From Amnibacterium sp. CER49 (GTDB lineage Bacteria; Actinomycetota; Actinomycetes; Actinomycetales; Microbacteriaceae): a DNA stretch of 64,000 bases. This document shows positions 44,178 through 55,299 of this stretch, one piece after another. Every line of letters starts with the position of its first letter. Position 1 is the stretch's first letter. The notes under the pieces were generated by a model. The model was not told the DNA's origin and did not search any database. It was given only the letters and a program-made list of their open reading frames with translations. Where the stretch lies: positions 868,001 through 932,000 of the forward strand of contig NZ_JARVWQ010000002.1 in the NCBI RefSeq assembly GCF_029846255.1, in the 5' to 3' direction. Made by a program: the position numbers and the translations under genes.

Positions 44178-44867
44178 TCAGGGTTTCGTGAGGAACGTTG
44201 TCTCTATGGTGCACTTTTTGCCGTTGCTCAGCTTGACCTGCACCCACAATATGAAAAACGTACGGGCCGGAAGGCTTGGAGTCCGGAACCAGTGCGTCCC
44301 TGCGCCGAAGGTCCGATAGTCGTACTCCCTGTTGAATGGGGGTTCATTCACCGACTCCGTGTACGAGACGACGCGAACTCCTGGGCTCATCGCGGGGGGC
44401 ACCCACGCGATGCCGGCGTAGGACCGATAGGGCGTGATCGAGATCGAGAACTGGCCTGGAGGGTAGATCGGCGAGAGTTTGATCACCCGTGACTGCGGCC
44501 CCCAGTGCGAGGCGCCGACACTGTTCACCTCGACCTCTGTGAACGTGAGGTGCGCCCAGAGCGGGAGTCCGGTCAACTTGTACTTCACGCCTGCAGGAGC
44601 CTGGTCGACCTCGAAGAGCGGACCCCACCCGTCGATGAACGCCAGGAGGCCGTACTTCAGCTGCGACAGGGGCGTGGAGTCGTGGCGGTGGTCGCTGTCT
44701 GTCTCGGGTCGGGCGGAGACCTGCACCGAAAGGTGGTCGCCGGACACGTAGACGTTCGGCGCGACGCATGGAGCATCATTCACACGCGGAATCGAGGCTT
44801 GCGCCGTCAGGCCGCCGCTCAACACCAGCACCATGGTTAGGGCAGAGGCGAAAAAACCTCGGATCAC
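44178..44867 (-). CDS. Secreted FN3-like protein
   Basis: A 229-residue protein: signal peptide (FFASALTMVLVLSGGLTAQA), then one or two beta-sandwich units. The last has VPPAMSPGVRVVSYTESVN and a WVQVKLSNGKKC end that resemble fibronectin type III strands. The GTG at 44867 starts the signal peptide; the frame stays open upstream without homology. It is related in style to the other FN3 proteins of the window, but with lower G+C. Confidence 0.68.
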   Translation of the reverse strand: MIRGFFASALTMVLVLSGGLTAQASIPRVNDAPCVAPNVYVSGDHLSVQVSARPETDSDHRHDSTPLSQLKYGLLAFIDGWGPLFEVDQAPAGVKYKLTGLPLWAHLTFTEVEVNSVGASHWGPQSRVIKLSPIYPPGQFSISITPYRSYAGIAWVPPAMSPGVRVVSYTESVNEPPFNREYDYRTFGAGTHWFRTPSLPARTFFILWVQVKLSNGKKCTIETTFLTKP

Positions 44868-45278
44868 CGGCGGACCGTACCGCGGGCTATAAGCGCTGAT
44901 ACCTGAATACTCAGTCCGACTGCTCGAATTCCGGACGATAGCTGGGCAGCGTCGAGCGAAATGAGGCTCGTCGAAGCCAAATTGTTGGGCGTCAGGGCCG
45001 CCGCTCGGGACGTGAAGCCGGCTGAGGCCGGTCATCCCGAGAACCTCCATGTCACTCGCGGCCGAAGGAGCGCGGCACCGCGCCCCATACGGCTACGTGC
45101 TCGTCGAGTTCGGCGCGAACCTCTGTTGGAGTCCGGACCGATGAGGACGATCCCGCGGACGTCCACCGCGTGGCGATCGGGGGCGGGTCCGCTTCTGCGC
45201 TTCATGCCCAAAGCAGAACTGCTGCAGATTGCGTGCACCCAGGTGCGGTTGTCCTCCGGCAGGAGGCTCCGCGCCCAG
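44868..45278. other. Gene-free stretch before the right end
   Basis: No gene, RNA or clear repeat is seen apart from fragments of frames without domains. The right-end module starts at 45279. Confidence 0.5.
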
Positions 45279-45410
45279 CGGCAACAGAATGGCAACATCC
45301 GCACGAGTTCCCGTGATATTCGACGCGTTCTCCTGCGATGTCCTGGTGCTGGTCAGCGACCTGTTTCGCCTCCCCCTCGGCTTACCACAAAGTGGGCTGT
45401 TCGCTCTCCG
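45279..45410. repeat. Right-end module, copy 3 (at attR)
   Basis: About 132 bp with paired GGCAAC heptads at 45280-45296. On the minus strand the segment next to the core encodes ESEQPTLW-stop, continuous with the intact att core. This copy is the actual right end of the island. Confidence 0.9.
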
Positions 45411-45447
45411 GAGGCAGGGGCGCAAGTTCGAATCTTGCTGGGGGCGC
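45406..45447. repeat. attR core (42-bp direct repeat, right copy)
   Basis: Identical to 20097-20138. It is the displaced 3' half of the original tRNA-Arg, from the anticodon loop to just past the acceptor stem. Chromosomal sequence resumes at 45448. Confidence 0.95.
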
Positions 45448-45453
45448 AGACAC

Positions 45454-45480
45454 GAGAAGCCCGGTCACGCCGGGCTTCTC
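45454..45480. terminator. Original tRNA-Arg terminator beyond attR
   Basis: Perfect 11-bp arms GAGAAGCCCGG/CCGGGCTTCTC around a 5-nt loop, starting 6 nt after the att core. Before insertion of the island it would have followed tRNA-Arg. A weak further pairing (CAGAC/GTCTG) extends the stem. Confidence 0.72.
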
Positions 45481-45673
45481 TGCTGTCTGGGCGCTCGACG
45501 CATCGCGCCCTCAGGCGCCCTTGTCGGCATTGTGCCCACATCCCTGGCAGCGGGCCGCTCGGCGACCCGATCGACCTCCGCCCCGAAGATCACGGCGTAC
45601 GTGTCGTGGACCGGCTTCGGCGACATGCGCGGGAGGACCCCGGCTCGCGCGGCGCCCGGGCTAGCCTCCCCCG

Positions 45674-47212
45674 GTGACCGCGGCGACGGCCTTCGACCTC
45701 CACACGGACGCCCGCCCACGCAGCGAACCCCTCGTGTCGCCGCGCTGGGCATGGATCGGCGGCTTCGCAGCCGTCGCCCTCATCGCGTTCCTGATCCGGC
45801 TCGTGATCCTCCTCCGGATCGCGGGCCTGGACGGCCTGGACGGGTACGACGACGGCGTCTACTACGCAGCAGCGGACGCGCTCGTGCATGGCCGCATCCC
45901 CTACCGGGACTTCCTGCTGCTGCAGCCGCCGGGCGCGATTCTGGCGCTGGCACCGTTCGCCGCCGTCGGGTCCGTGCTCGGAGATCCGGCCGGGGTCGCG
46001 CTGGGGCGCGTGTGCTTCATCGCCGTCGGCTCCCTGAACGCGGTCCTCGCGATGGGCATCGCCCGCCGTTTCGGCCGCACAGCGGCGGTCATCGGAGGCG
46101 TCGGCTACGCGGTCTACTTCCCCGCGGCGCACGCCGAGCGCAGCACGCTGCTCGAACCGCTCGGCACCTGCGGCCTCCTGGTGGCCGTCCTGCTGATCGA
46201 GCGCGCCGCCGCGTGGCCCCGTCTCGGACCGGTGCTCGCCGGCGTCGCCGCGGGAGCGGCGGTCACCATGCGGATCTGGTACGTGGTGCCCGTGCTGCTG
46301 ATCGCCGCGGTGCACTGGCGTCGAGCCCCCCGGTTCCTGCTCGGAGCGGCCGGTGCCGCCGGCGTCATCTGCGCGCCGTTCTTCCTCACCGCCCCGGCCG
46401 TCATGGTGCGCGAGGTGCTGCTCGATCAGCTCGGTCGGCCGCGAGCGACGTCGGCCTCGAGCTTCAAGCGGCTGGCGACCTATCTCGGCGCGACGGATCT
46501 GCACCTGCCGGGCCCGTTCGCGGCGCTGCTCGGCGTGAACGAGCTGGGGCTCCTGCTGATGCTCGTGGTGCTCGCGGCCGCGATCGCGGCCTGCACGGTC
46601 CGCGGAGCACGGCTGTATCCGCTGGCCGGCGCAGCGGCGGCAGTCGTGCTCCTGGCGAGCCCGACGTTCTTCCTGCATTACGCGGCGCTCGCGGCGCCGT
46701 GGGTCGTGCTCACCGTGGCGGTGGGCGGGGCACGCATTCTGACCCTCGTGCCGCGGAAGCCGGCGCGGCTGATCATCGCGGCACTGGTCGTCCTCGCCGC
46801 TGCGGCGCTCGGGGTGCGCTCGGCCGAGCTGTCGCAGCCGAGCCCGGTGATCCCGGTCGACGCCCTGAGGCCGGCTGCGTCGCAGGTCGCCGGGTGCGTC
46901 GAGAGCGACGATCCGCAGATCCTCGCTGCGCTCGACGTGCTGTCACGCGACCTGGAGCGAGGATGCGTCGTCCGGCCGGACGTCACCGGATACACCTTCG
47001 ACCGGGACTCGTACCGCGTCCACGGGACCGAGGCCGCGAGCGTGCTGAACCCGCTCTGGCAAGCGGACGTCACGCGGTTCCTCCTGTCGGGACAGGCGGT
47101 GATCGTGCACCGGACGAACACGAAGCTGGACCGCGCGGACACCGCCCGCGTCCAGTCCGGAGCCGTGATCGCTCGGTCCGGTTCCTGGGTGCTGCACGCC
47201 GTCGGCCGCTGA
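45674..47212 (+). CDS. GT-C type membrane glycosyltransferase
   Basis: A 512-residue polytopic protein with about nine to ten helices and an extracytoplasmic C-terminal domain (about residues 385-510) containing two cysteines. After the first helix comes DGYDDGVYYAAADALVHGRIPYRDF, with the acidic DD and the YxDF that fit polyprenyl-sugar-dependent GT39/GT-C enzymes. The acceptor is unknown. It starts at GTG and is first in line with the glycosidase gene 90 bp downstream. Confidence 0.82.
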   Translation: MTAATAFDLHTDARPRSEPLVSPRWAWIGGFAAVALIAFLIRLVILLRIAGLDGLDGYDDGVYYAAADALVHGRIPYRDFLLLQPPGAILALAPFAAVGSVLGDPAGVALGRVCFIAVGSLNAVLAMGIARRFGRTAAVIGGVGYAVYFPAAHAERSTLLEPLGTCGLLVAVLLIERAAAWPRLGPVLAGVAAGAAVTMRIWYVVPVLLIAAVHWRRAPRFLLGAAGAAGVICAPFFLTAPAVMVREVLLDQLGRPRATSASSFKRLATYLGATDLHLPGPFAALLGVNELGLLLMLVVLAAAIAACTVRGARLYPLAGAAAAVVLLASPTFFLHYAALAAPWVVLTVAVGGARILTLVPRKPARLIIAALVVLAAAALGVRSAELSQPSPVIPVDALRPAASQVAGCVESDDPQILAALDVLSRDLERGCVVRPDVTGYTFDRDSYRVHGTEAASVLNPLWQADVTRFLLSGQAVIVHRTNTKLDRADTARVQSGAVIARSGSWVLHAVGR

Positions 47213-47302
47213 CCGGCTCGTCCCGATCGCCTCGACACCGGGCCGCCCGAACGGCTGCCGCACCGGAGGACGCGGCAGGATCGGGCTGAGTCGGGAGGAT
47301 CC

Positions 47303-49912
<2,610 letters not shown>

Positions 49913-49936
49913 TGCTGACCGGAGCAGCGGCCGGAA

Positions 49937-49974
49937 ACCCCGGAGGCAGGTTCGAATCCTGCTGCGAGCGCCGC
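49937..49974 (+). pseudogene. Decayed tRNA 3' half (old attachment remnant)
   Basis: CCCCGGAGGCAGG, then a perfect T arm GCAGG-TTCGAAT-CCTGC and CTGCGAGCGCC. It resembles the tRNA-Arg(CCG) 3' half, with eight bases deleted and acceptor mismatches. The flank GCAGAAGAATGGCCC resembles the sequence just after attL (GTAGAAGAAAGGCCC). No 5' half is present. Confidence 0.7.
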
Positions 49975-49991
49975 AGAAGAATGGCCCGGCG

Positions 49992-50876
49992 ATGCTCATC
50001 CCCGACGCACTGATCCCCGTCTATCTCCGCCTCACGCATGCCAACGCGCCGTTCATGACGGCCGAAGGGGCGGAGAAGGAGGTGCACGAGCAGGCGCTCC
50101 GACCGGTCTCGCACCGGCCGCCGGCGAACGTCCGTGCCGGGGTGCGCATCACCGTCGAGCGCGACGGGGGCGTCCCGGTCTACACCGTCATCCCGAGAGC
50201 CGATCTGCCGCTGAAGCACGTGATCTACGCCCACGGCGGGGGCTGGGTGCACGAGATCAGCCCCCAGCACTGGGCGCTCATCGTTCAGATCGCCGCCGAG
50301 GCTCGCGCCGCCGTCACCGTCCCGATCTGGACGCTCCTCCCCTACGGCGACGCCACGCAGGCGCTCGAGCTCATGCTGCACCTGCACGAGAAGCTGCAGC
50401 ACACCGGCCGTGACGTGCTTATCGCCGGTGGGTCCGCGGGCGGTCAGATCGCGCTGTCCGCGGCGCAAGCGATCCGCGACCGCGGGACGGAGAACGTGCG
50501 GACCATCCTGATCTCGCCGGCGCTCGACCTCACCGTGTCGAACCCGCAGATCCCTTCCGTGCTCCCGAAGGACCCCTGGCTCGGCGTCGAAGGCACCCGC
50601 CACCTGGCTGAACGGTGGCGCGGAGCGATCCCGATCACCGACCCCCGCGTCAGCCCGCTGTTCGGCGACATGCACGGCCTCGGACCGATGTTCCTGGCGT
50701 GCGGGACCCACGACATCCTCAACCCCGACGCTCACCTGCTGCTCGGCCGAGCCCGCGCATCAGGCGTCGAGGTGACGTTCCTCGAGCGAGCCGGTGGACT
50801 CCATGTGTTCCCGCTGCTGCCCACCCGCACCGGTCGCGCCGCACGAGCGCGCATCGTCGAGGCCATCCGCAGCTGA
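49992..50876 (+). CDS. Alpha/beta-hydrolase fold-3 esterase
   Basis: A 294-residue hormone-sensitive-lipase-type hydrolase. The oxyanion motif is YAHGGGW near residue 80, the nucleophile elbow GGSAGG, the acid in THDILNPD, and the catalytic His in AGGLHVFP. No signal peptide. The substrate is probably a short-chain ester, as in the family (inference). The ATG follows the tRNA remnant directly. Confidence 0.9.
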   Translation: MLIPDALIPVYLRLTHANAPFMTAEGAEKEVHEQALRPVSHRPPANVRAGVRITVERDGGVPVYTVIPRADLPLKHVIYAHGGGWVHEISPQHWALIVQIAAEARAAVTVPIWTLLPYGDATQALELMLHLHEKLQHTGRDVLIAGGSAGGQIALSAAQAIRDRGTENVRTILISPALDLTVSNPQIPSVLPKDPWLGVEGTRHLAERWRGAIPITDPRVSPLFGDMHGLGPMFLACGTHDILNPDAHLLLGRARASGVEVTFLERAGGLHVFPLLPTRTGRAARARIVEAIRS

Positions 50877-50943
50877 CGGGCGACTCGGCGCGCCGACCCC
50901 GGATGTGCGCCCGCACCCTCATCCGGACCGGGCCACGGGACGA

Positions 50944-50992
50944 CGACGAGCGCCCGGCGCGTGCCGCAGGGGCAGGCACCGGGCGCTCGTCG
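50944..50992. terminator. Bidirectional stem-loop between convergent genes
   Basis: Perfect 14-bp outer arms CGACGAGCGCCCGG/CCGGGCGCTCGTCG at 50944-50957 and 50979-50992, with further pairing inside. It lies between the stops of the esterase (plus) and the secreted protein (minus). T-runs are short on both sides. Confidence 0.75.
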
Positions 50993-50998
50993 GGTGGC

Positions 50999-51583
50999 TC
51001 AGTACGCGACGAGCCCGTTCGTGCTGGTGACAGCGTCGCTGTAGACGAGGGTCACGACCGAGGGCGAGGCGGTGGCGGACGGAGCGACCGTGGCCGTCGA
51101 GGCAGACGCGGTCGTGGCGGTGGCGGTCGCATCGGCGGTCGCGGCCGCGACCGCTGCGCTCGGGTTCGCGGCGATGGCACTCGGTGAGGCGGCGTTCACC
51201 GCCTGTGCGGCGTACTCAGCGGCGGAGTAGGAGTCGCTGCCGAGCCCGAGGGAGGCGGCGGCAGCCGCCTCGGCCACGGCGCACTGGCCCGGGACGATCG
51301 TGCTGATCGGGAGGAACTGGCCGCCGAAGGCGCCGACCGCCGGGATCAGGTCGTAGGAGTGGTTGCCGTTGTCGATGCTGCTCTTGGCGGACCAGGACAG
51401 GATGTTGTTCCAGCTGGTCGACTGGTACACGTACGGGTGCGTGGTGCTTCCAGTGGCGTGGCAGAAGCCGATCTTGCCGAGACCCGAGTCGGCCTGGGCG
51501 GGCGCGGCGATCGCGACGAAGCCCGCAGCGGCGAGCGCGACAGCGCCGCCTGCAGCGGCGACGCGAGCGCGGATGGTGAACAT
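50999..51583 (-). CDS. Secreted protein with GFCHATGSTTHPYV motif
   Basis: A 194-residue protein with a signal peptide (about 1-31, ending in APAQA). The mature start KIGFCHATGSTTHPYV is a motif seen in many actinobacterial surface proteins. An Ala/Ser/Thr-rich tail fills residues ~105-180. Two cysteines (FCHA and GQCAV) may pair. There is no LPxTG sorting signal. The function of this domain is unknown. Confidence 0.8.
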   Translation of the reverse strand: MFTIRARVAAAGGAVALAAAGFVAIAAPAQADSGLGKIGFCHATGSTTHPYVYQSTSWNNILSWSAKSSIDNGNHSYDLIPAVGAFGGQFLPISTIVPGQCAVAEAAAAASLGLGSDSYSAAEYAAQAVNAASPSAIAANPSAAVAAATADATATATTASASTATVAPSATASPSVVTLVYSDAVTSTNGLVAY

Positions 51584-51724
51584 TCGATTTCCTTCGGAAG
51601 ACGGTGTCCGCAGTGCGCCTTCGAATGCACTGGTTCGTCCAATATTCAGGCGACGAATGATTCAATCGCCTTCGGAAATCGCATATCAGCCCCTATTCGG
51701 GGTTCTGCGAATAGCGCCTGAGGT

Positions 51725-52519
51725 TCAGGCCGGGAGGTCGGTCAGGCGGAGACGGTTGGTGTCGAGCTCGATCACCTCGGCAGCGCGCCTCGCGAGGGTG
51801 CGCCAGTCGTCGTTCGCGGCGTGCAGGTACCGACCGGTCAGCTCGTCGAGCAGGCCGGAGTCGATGTCCTCGATGAGGTCGAGGCTCTTCTCGATCGGGG
51901 TCCACGTGTCCTCGTCGTCCCAGATGTCGGTGAAGACCTCGGCGGTCATGTCGGTCTTGACCATGCCGGGCGAGACGGCGAACACGCGGACCCCCGAGGC
52001 GAAGCATTCCCCGGCGAGCGCCTCGGTGAATCGGTTCACCGCTGCTTTGCTCGCCATGTAGGCCGAGGTGATCTGGCCGTCGTTGTCGAAGCCGACTGGA
52101 TAGCTCGCGGCGCCCGATGACAGGTTGACGATCCGGCCACGACCGGCCGCGATCATCGCGGGCAGCACGGCCCTCGTGCAGGAGTAGGTGCCGCGCAGGT
52201 TCACCTCGAGCACCCTCCACCAGTCGTTCGCCGCGACGTCGACGGTCAGCCCGCTGCCTCCGCTCACGGCAGCGTTGTTGACGAGGAGGTCGGGCGCGCC
52301 GAGCTCGTGAAGGATCTGCCCGACCACCGCGTCCACCGCGGCAGGGTCGGCCACGTCGAGCACGTAGGGCTTCGCTCCGCAGCGAGCGGCGAGGGCCTCG
52401 AGATCGCTCGCGGATCGGCCGATCGCGGCGACCTCGCGCCCGGATCGCGTGAGGCGTTCGGTCAGGGCTCGCCCGATCCCGCGGCTCGCACCGGTCACGA
52501 TCGCCAACCGACCCCGCAT
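51725..52519 (-). CDS. Short-chain dehydrogenase/reductase
   Basis: A 264-residue classical SDR. The cofactor loop is VTGASRGIGRA near residues 8-18, followed by NNAAVSG, the catalytic Ser in LSSGAAS and YMASK with Tyr and Lys. ATG at 52519; 85 bp separate it from the divergent deazaflavin-reductase gene. The substrate is unknown. Confidence 0.92.
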   Translation of the reverse strand: MRGRLAIVTGASRGIGRALTERLTRSGREVAAIGRSASDLEALAARCGAKPYVLDVADPAAVDAVVGQILHELGAPDLLVNNAAVSGGSGLTVDVAANDWWRVLEVNLRGTYSCTRAVLPAMIAAGRGRIVNLSSGAASYPVGFDNDGQITSAYMASKAAVNRFTEALAGECFASGVRVFAVSPGMVKTDMTAEVFTDIWDDEDTWTPIEKSLDLIEDIDSGLLDELTGRYLHAANDDWRTLARRAAEVIELDTNRLRLTDLPA

Positions 52520-52603
52520 GCTGCGACCGTAGCCGACGCGGTTCGTCGACGCACCGGCCGCGTGAACGGCCGGAGGCGTGGCCGTCGGGGGTTGGATGAG
52601 GTC

Positions 52604-53113
52604 ATGACGGACGACAGCCGGGACGCGGCGCAGCACGGTGCCTCGCACCCCGATCGCCGGGACGGCCGTGTCCGCCCGTTCCGCTTCCAGAAGGTGCTCA
52701 ACGGCATCGTTCGCGGCCTCCTCGTCACCCCGGGGATCTGTCGGCTGGTCGGCAGAGGCCTCGTCACGCTGTACGTGGTGGGACGGAGGTCAGGGAAGCA
52801 GTACACGATCCCGATGGCCTACGTCAGGCACCAGAACGCCCTCCTGCTCGGCTCCGGGTTCGCCTGGGGCAAGAACCTGCGCACCGGTCAGCCGCTCGAG
52901 CTGCGGTACATGGGCCGACGGCGTACCGCCGACGTCCAGGTGCTGACGAGCGAGACGGAGGTGGTCGCGCACTACGCCGTCATCGCCCGGCGCAACCCGG
53001 GGTTCGCCCACATCAACAAGATCGGCTTCGACACCGACGGGGATCCGAACGCCGACGACCTGCGGGCAGCATGGGCCGCCGGCGCCAGGGTGTTCCTCCT
53101 CACCCTGCGCTGA
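52604..53113 (+). CDS. Deazaflavin-dependent nitroreductase family protein (DDN-like)
   Basis: A 169-residue split beta-barrel protein of the F420-binding DUF385/DDN family. VGRRSGKQYTIPMAYVRH and LLLGSGFAWGKNLRTGQPLELR are typical. With the F420-type oxidoreductase at 19292 it suggests that the organism makes coenzyme F420 (inference). Confidence 0.88.
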   Translation: MTDDSRDAAQHGASHPDRRDGRVRPFRFQKVLNGIVRGLLVTPGICRLVGRGLVTLYVVGRRSGKQYTIPMAYVRHQNALLLGSGFAWGKNLRTGQPLELRYMGRRRTADVQVLTSETEVVAHYAVIARRNPGFAHINKIGFDTDGDPNADDLRAAWAAGARVFLLTLR

Positions 53114-53122
53114 CGGCCCCGC

Positions 53123-55177
53123 CTAGCGAGCGCCTGCCGAGGCCGTGAGCTTCGGGAGCAGCAGGAAGGCGACCAGGTAGAGCAGCGCGACCACCACGAG
53201 CAGGTTGGCGTACCCGGTCAGCAGCGCGGCGTACTCGAGGCAGCCGCCGACGATCGCCCCCAGGAGGTTCACCGCGAACGCCTCCTGCGAGTCCGACGTG
53301 GACGCGAACCGCTTCGCGAAGGCCACGTTGGCCAGGAAGATCGGCAGGAACGCCAGCGCGGTCGCCACGACGAGGCGCGGCAGGAACGGCAGCGCCAGCA
53401 ACCAGTCCGGTCGTATCACCCAGGCCAGCACCAGCGCCGCGAGCACGCCCGCGTACACCACCCTGATCGGCGGGGTGCGCAGGCGTCTCGTCGTCTCCAC
53501 CGCCGCGAGCACGGTGACCAGCACACCGGCGAAGACCAGCGCGTTCACGAGCCAGGTGGTGCCGAAGAGCAGGGCGAAGGTCGCGACGTTCTTCGTCTCC
53601 AGCAGGAGGAACGCGGCGCCCATGAAGAAGAGGTCGCCGTAGGGACGCATCGCCCGGAACCGCCCGCCGACGACGCGCACGAGCAGGAGCGACACGAGCA
53701 GGATCCCGCCCAGGGTCCAGAGGTAGATGGGCGGGATCGATCCACCCTTGAAGTAGAGGAACGGCGCGTCGTCGGTGGCCGGTGCCACCACCGTCGTGGT
53801 GGGCGCGTAGGACGAGCCGCACTGCTGGTTGCCCGCCTGCTTGGCGACCGTGACCACCGCCTGGTGCAGTGCGAACTGATCGACGCACGGGGCGTGGCCG
53901 AACGCGGTCGCCGCGGTGCCGGCCAGCCGGTCGATCAGCCAGTTCTCGCGGTAGTAGTTGTACATCGCGAAGCCGCCGTCGGGTTTGAGGTGGTCGGCGG
54001 CGGACCGCATCGCCTCCTCGGTGAACAGGAAGGACTCGAGCCGGATCTGCGAGGCGCCGCTGACGAGCGCCAGGGAGTCGGGCAGGGCGAAGAGGATCAG
54101 GTCGTACTTCGTGTTCGTGCCTTGCAGGAACGCGCGTCCGTCGTTGACATGGGTGGTCACGCGGGGGTCCTGGTAGACGTGGTCCGGGTTGTGCTGCTGG
54201 CCGAGCTGCAGGATCCGGGGGTCGATCTCGACCGCGTCGACGTGCTTGGCCCCCTTGCGCAGCGCGATGGCCACGTCGCTGCCCGATCCGGCGCCGACCA
54301 CCAGCACGTCGTCGAGGTGGACGTTCGGCAGCCGCTTGTACGGCGTGCCGTACTGCTGGGGCATGTGCACCAGCCGCCAGGACGCCTTGGCCATCGTCTG
54401 GTGCGGGACCCCGTTGGCCCAGATGCTCAGCGCGCCCGGACCGTACCGGGATGTCTGATGCGTGGTGATCTTGTAGTACGGCGACCAGCTGACTCCTGTC
54501 GTCAGGGTCTCGGTGAGCAGCATGAACACCATGACGAGCGCGCTCGCCACCGCGACGAGCCGGGTCCTGATCCCCGTCGCGAGAGCGATGAGCGCCGCAC
54601 CGGCGAGGAGCCCCCAGACGATGGACGGCGCCCAGAGGAACGAGAGCCCGGTGAACAGGCCGATCCCGATCAGCGACCCGAACAGGTCGTAGCGGTAGGC
54701 CATCAGCGGTTCCAGGCGCGCGAAGCACCGGCCCACCACCTCGGCCGGGCCCGCCAGGGTCGCGGCGACCAGCAGGAAGATCACGGGGAGCGCGACCCAG
54801 GCGGGCGGGCCCTGCGCGTGCAGGCCGGTGAAGTAGATGACGTCGGCGTCGGCGCGCTGGATGGTGACCGGGAACAGCAGCGCCAGCACCACGGTCACCG
54901 CGAGCAGCGGCGCCGTGAACGGCAGGGCGGACCAGGTCTTGCGGCTGATCAGGAACCCCAGCCCGACGCCGAGGAAGGACCCCAGCAGCACGAAGTTCGA
55001 GAAGTAGCTGAGGTGCAGGACGTTCGCACCGAGCCACCGGATCAGCGCGAGCTCGAGGAACAGCATCGTGGCGCTGCCGAGCACCAGCCGCGCGACGACG
55101 ATCCGGCGCTGCCGGGGCGTGTCCGCGGGTTCTGCCGCGGACCGCGGCGTCGCGTGTGGTTCTTCCACTTCGAGCAT
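53123..55177 (-). CDS. Membrane-embedded spermidine-synthase-like protein
   Basis: A 684-residue protein: about six N-terminal helices (residues ~35-235), a soluble aminopropyltransferase-like Rossmann domain (about 280-500) with LVVGAGSGSDVAIAL, AVEIDPRIL and a YDLILFALPDS segment, then about six more helices. The Asp that acts as base in true spermidine synthases corresponds to the D of ALPDS. Such membrane fusions are common in bacteria and have no proven product. ATG at 55177 with an acidic N-terminus. Confidence 0.85.
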   Translation of the reverse strand: MLEVEEPHATPRSAAEPADTPRQRRIVVARLVLGSATMLFLELALIRWLGANVLHLSYFSNFVLLGSFLGVGLGFLISRKTWSALPFTAPLLAVTVVLALLFPVTIQRADADVIYFTGLHAQGPPAWVALPVIFLLVAATLAGPAEVVGRCFARLEPLMAYRYDLFGSLIGIGLFTGLSFLWAPSIVWGLLAGAALIALATGIRTRLVAVASALVMVFMLLTETLTTGVSWSPYYKITTHQTSRYGPGALSIWANGVPHQTMAKASWRLVHMPQQYGTPYKRLPNVHLDDVLVVGAGSGSDVAIALRKGAKHVDAVEIDPRILQLGQQHNPDHVYQDPRVTTHVNDGRAFLQGTNTKYDLILFALPDSLALVSGASQIRLESFLFTEEAMRSAADHLKPDGGFAMYNYYRENWLIDRLAGTAATAFGHAPCVDQFALHQAVVTVAKQAGNQQCGSSYAPTTTVVAPATDDAPFLYFKGGSIPPIYLWTLGGILLVSLLLVRVVGGRFRAMRPYGDLFFMGAAFLLLETKNVATFALLFGTTWLVNALVFAGVLVTVLAAVETTRRLRTPPIRVVYAGVLAALVLAWVIRPDWLLALPFLPRLVVATALAFLPIFLANVAFAKRFASTSDSQEAFAVNLLGAIVGGCLEYAALLTGYANLLVVVALLYLVAFLLLPKLTASAGAR

Positions 55178-55299
55178 CGACAGCCTTCCCGAACCACCGT
55201 GTTCACCGAGGCGCGGGAACGAGGCCCGGCGCAGCCTGCTCAGCCTTCTAGGGCCGGAACCTGGCAGCAGGCTGAACGGCGCACCGCGACGGGGCGCGA

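Larger units (their letters stand above)
20097..45447. mobile_element. Composite integrative genomic island in tRNA-Arg
   Basis: About 25.4 kb bounded by perfect 42-bp direct repeats (20097-20138 and 45406-45447) that match the anticodon-to-acceptor 3' half of tRNA-Arg. A tyrosine integrase lies at the left end reading towards attL. No relaxase, FtsK/TraB-like translocase, replication protein or phage structural gene is visible, so it is not a self-transmissible element by its present content. Several stretches (about 23.7-26.7 kb) look poorer in G+C than the flanks. Three right-end modules show tandem accretion. Confidence 0.93.
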
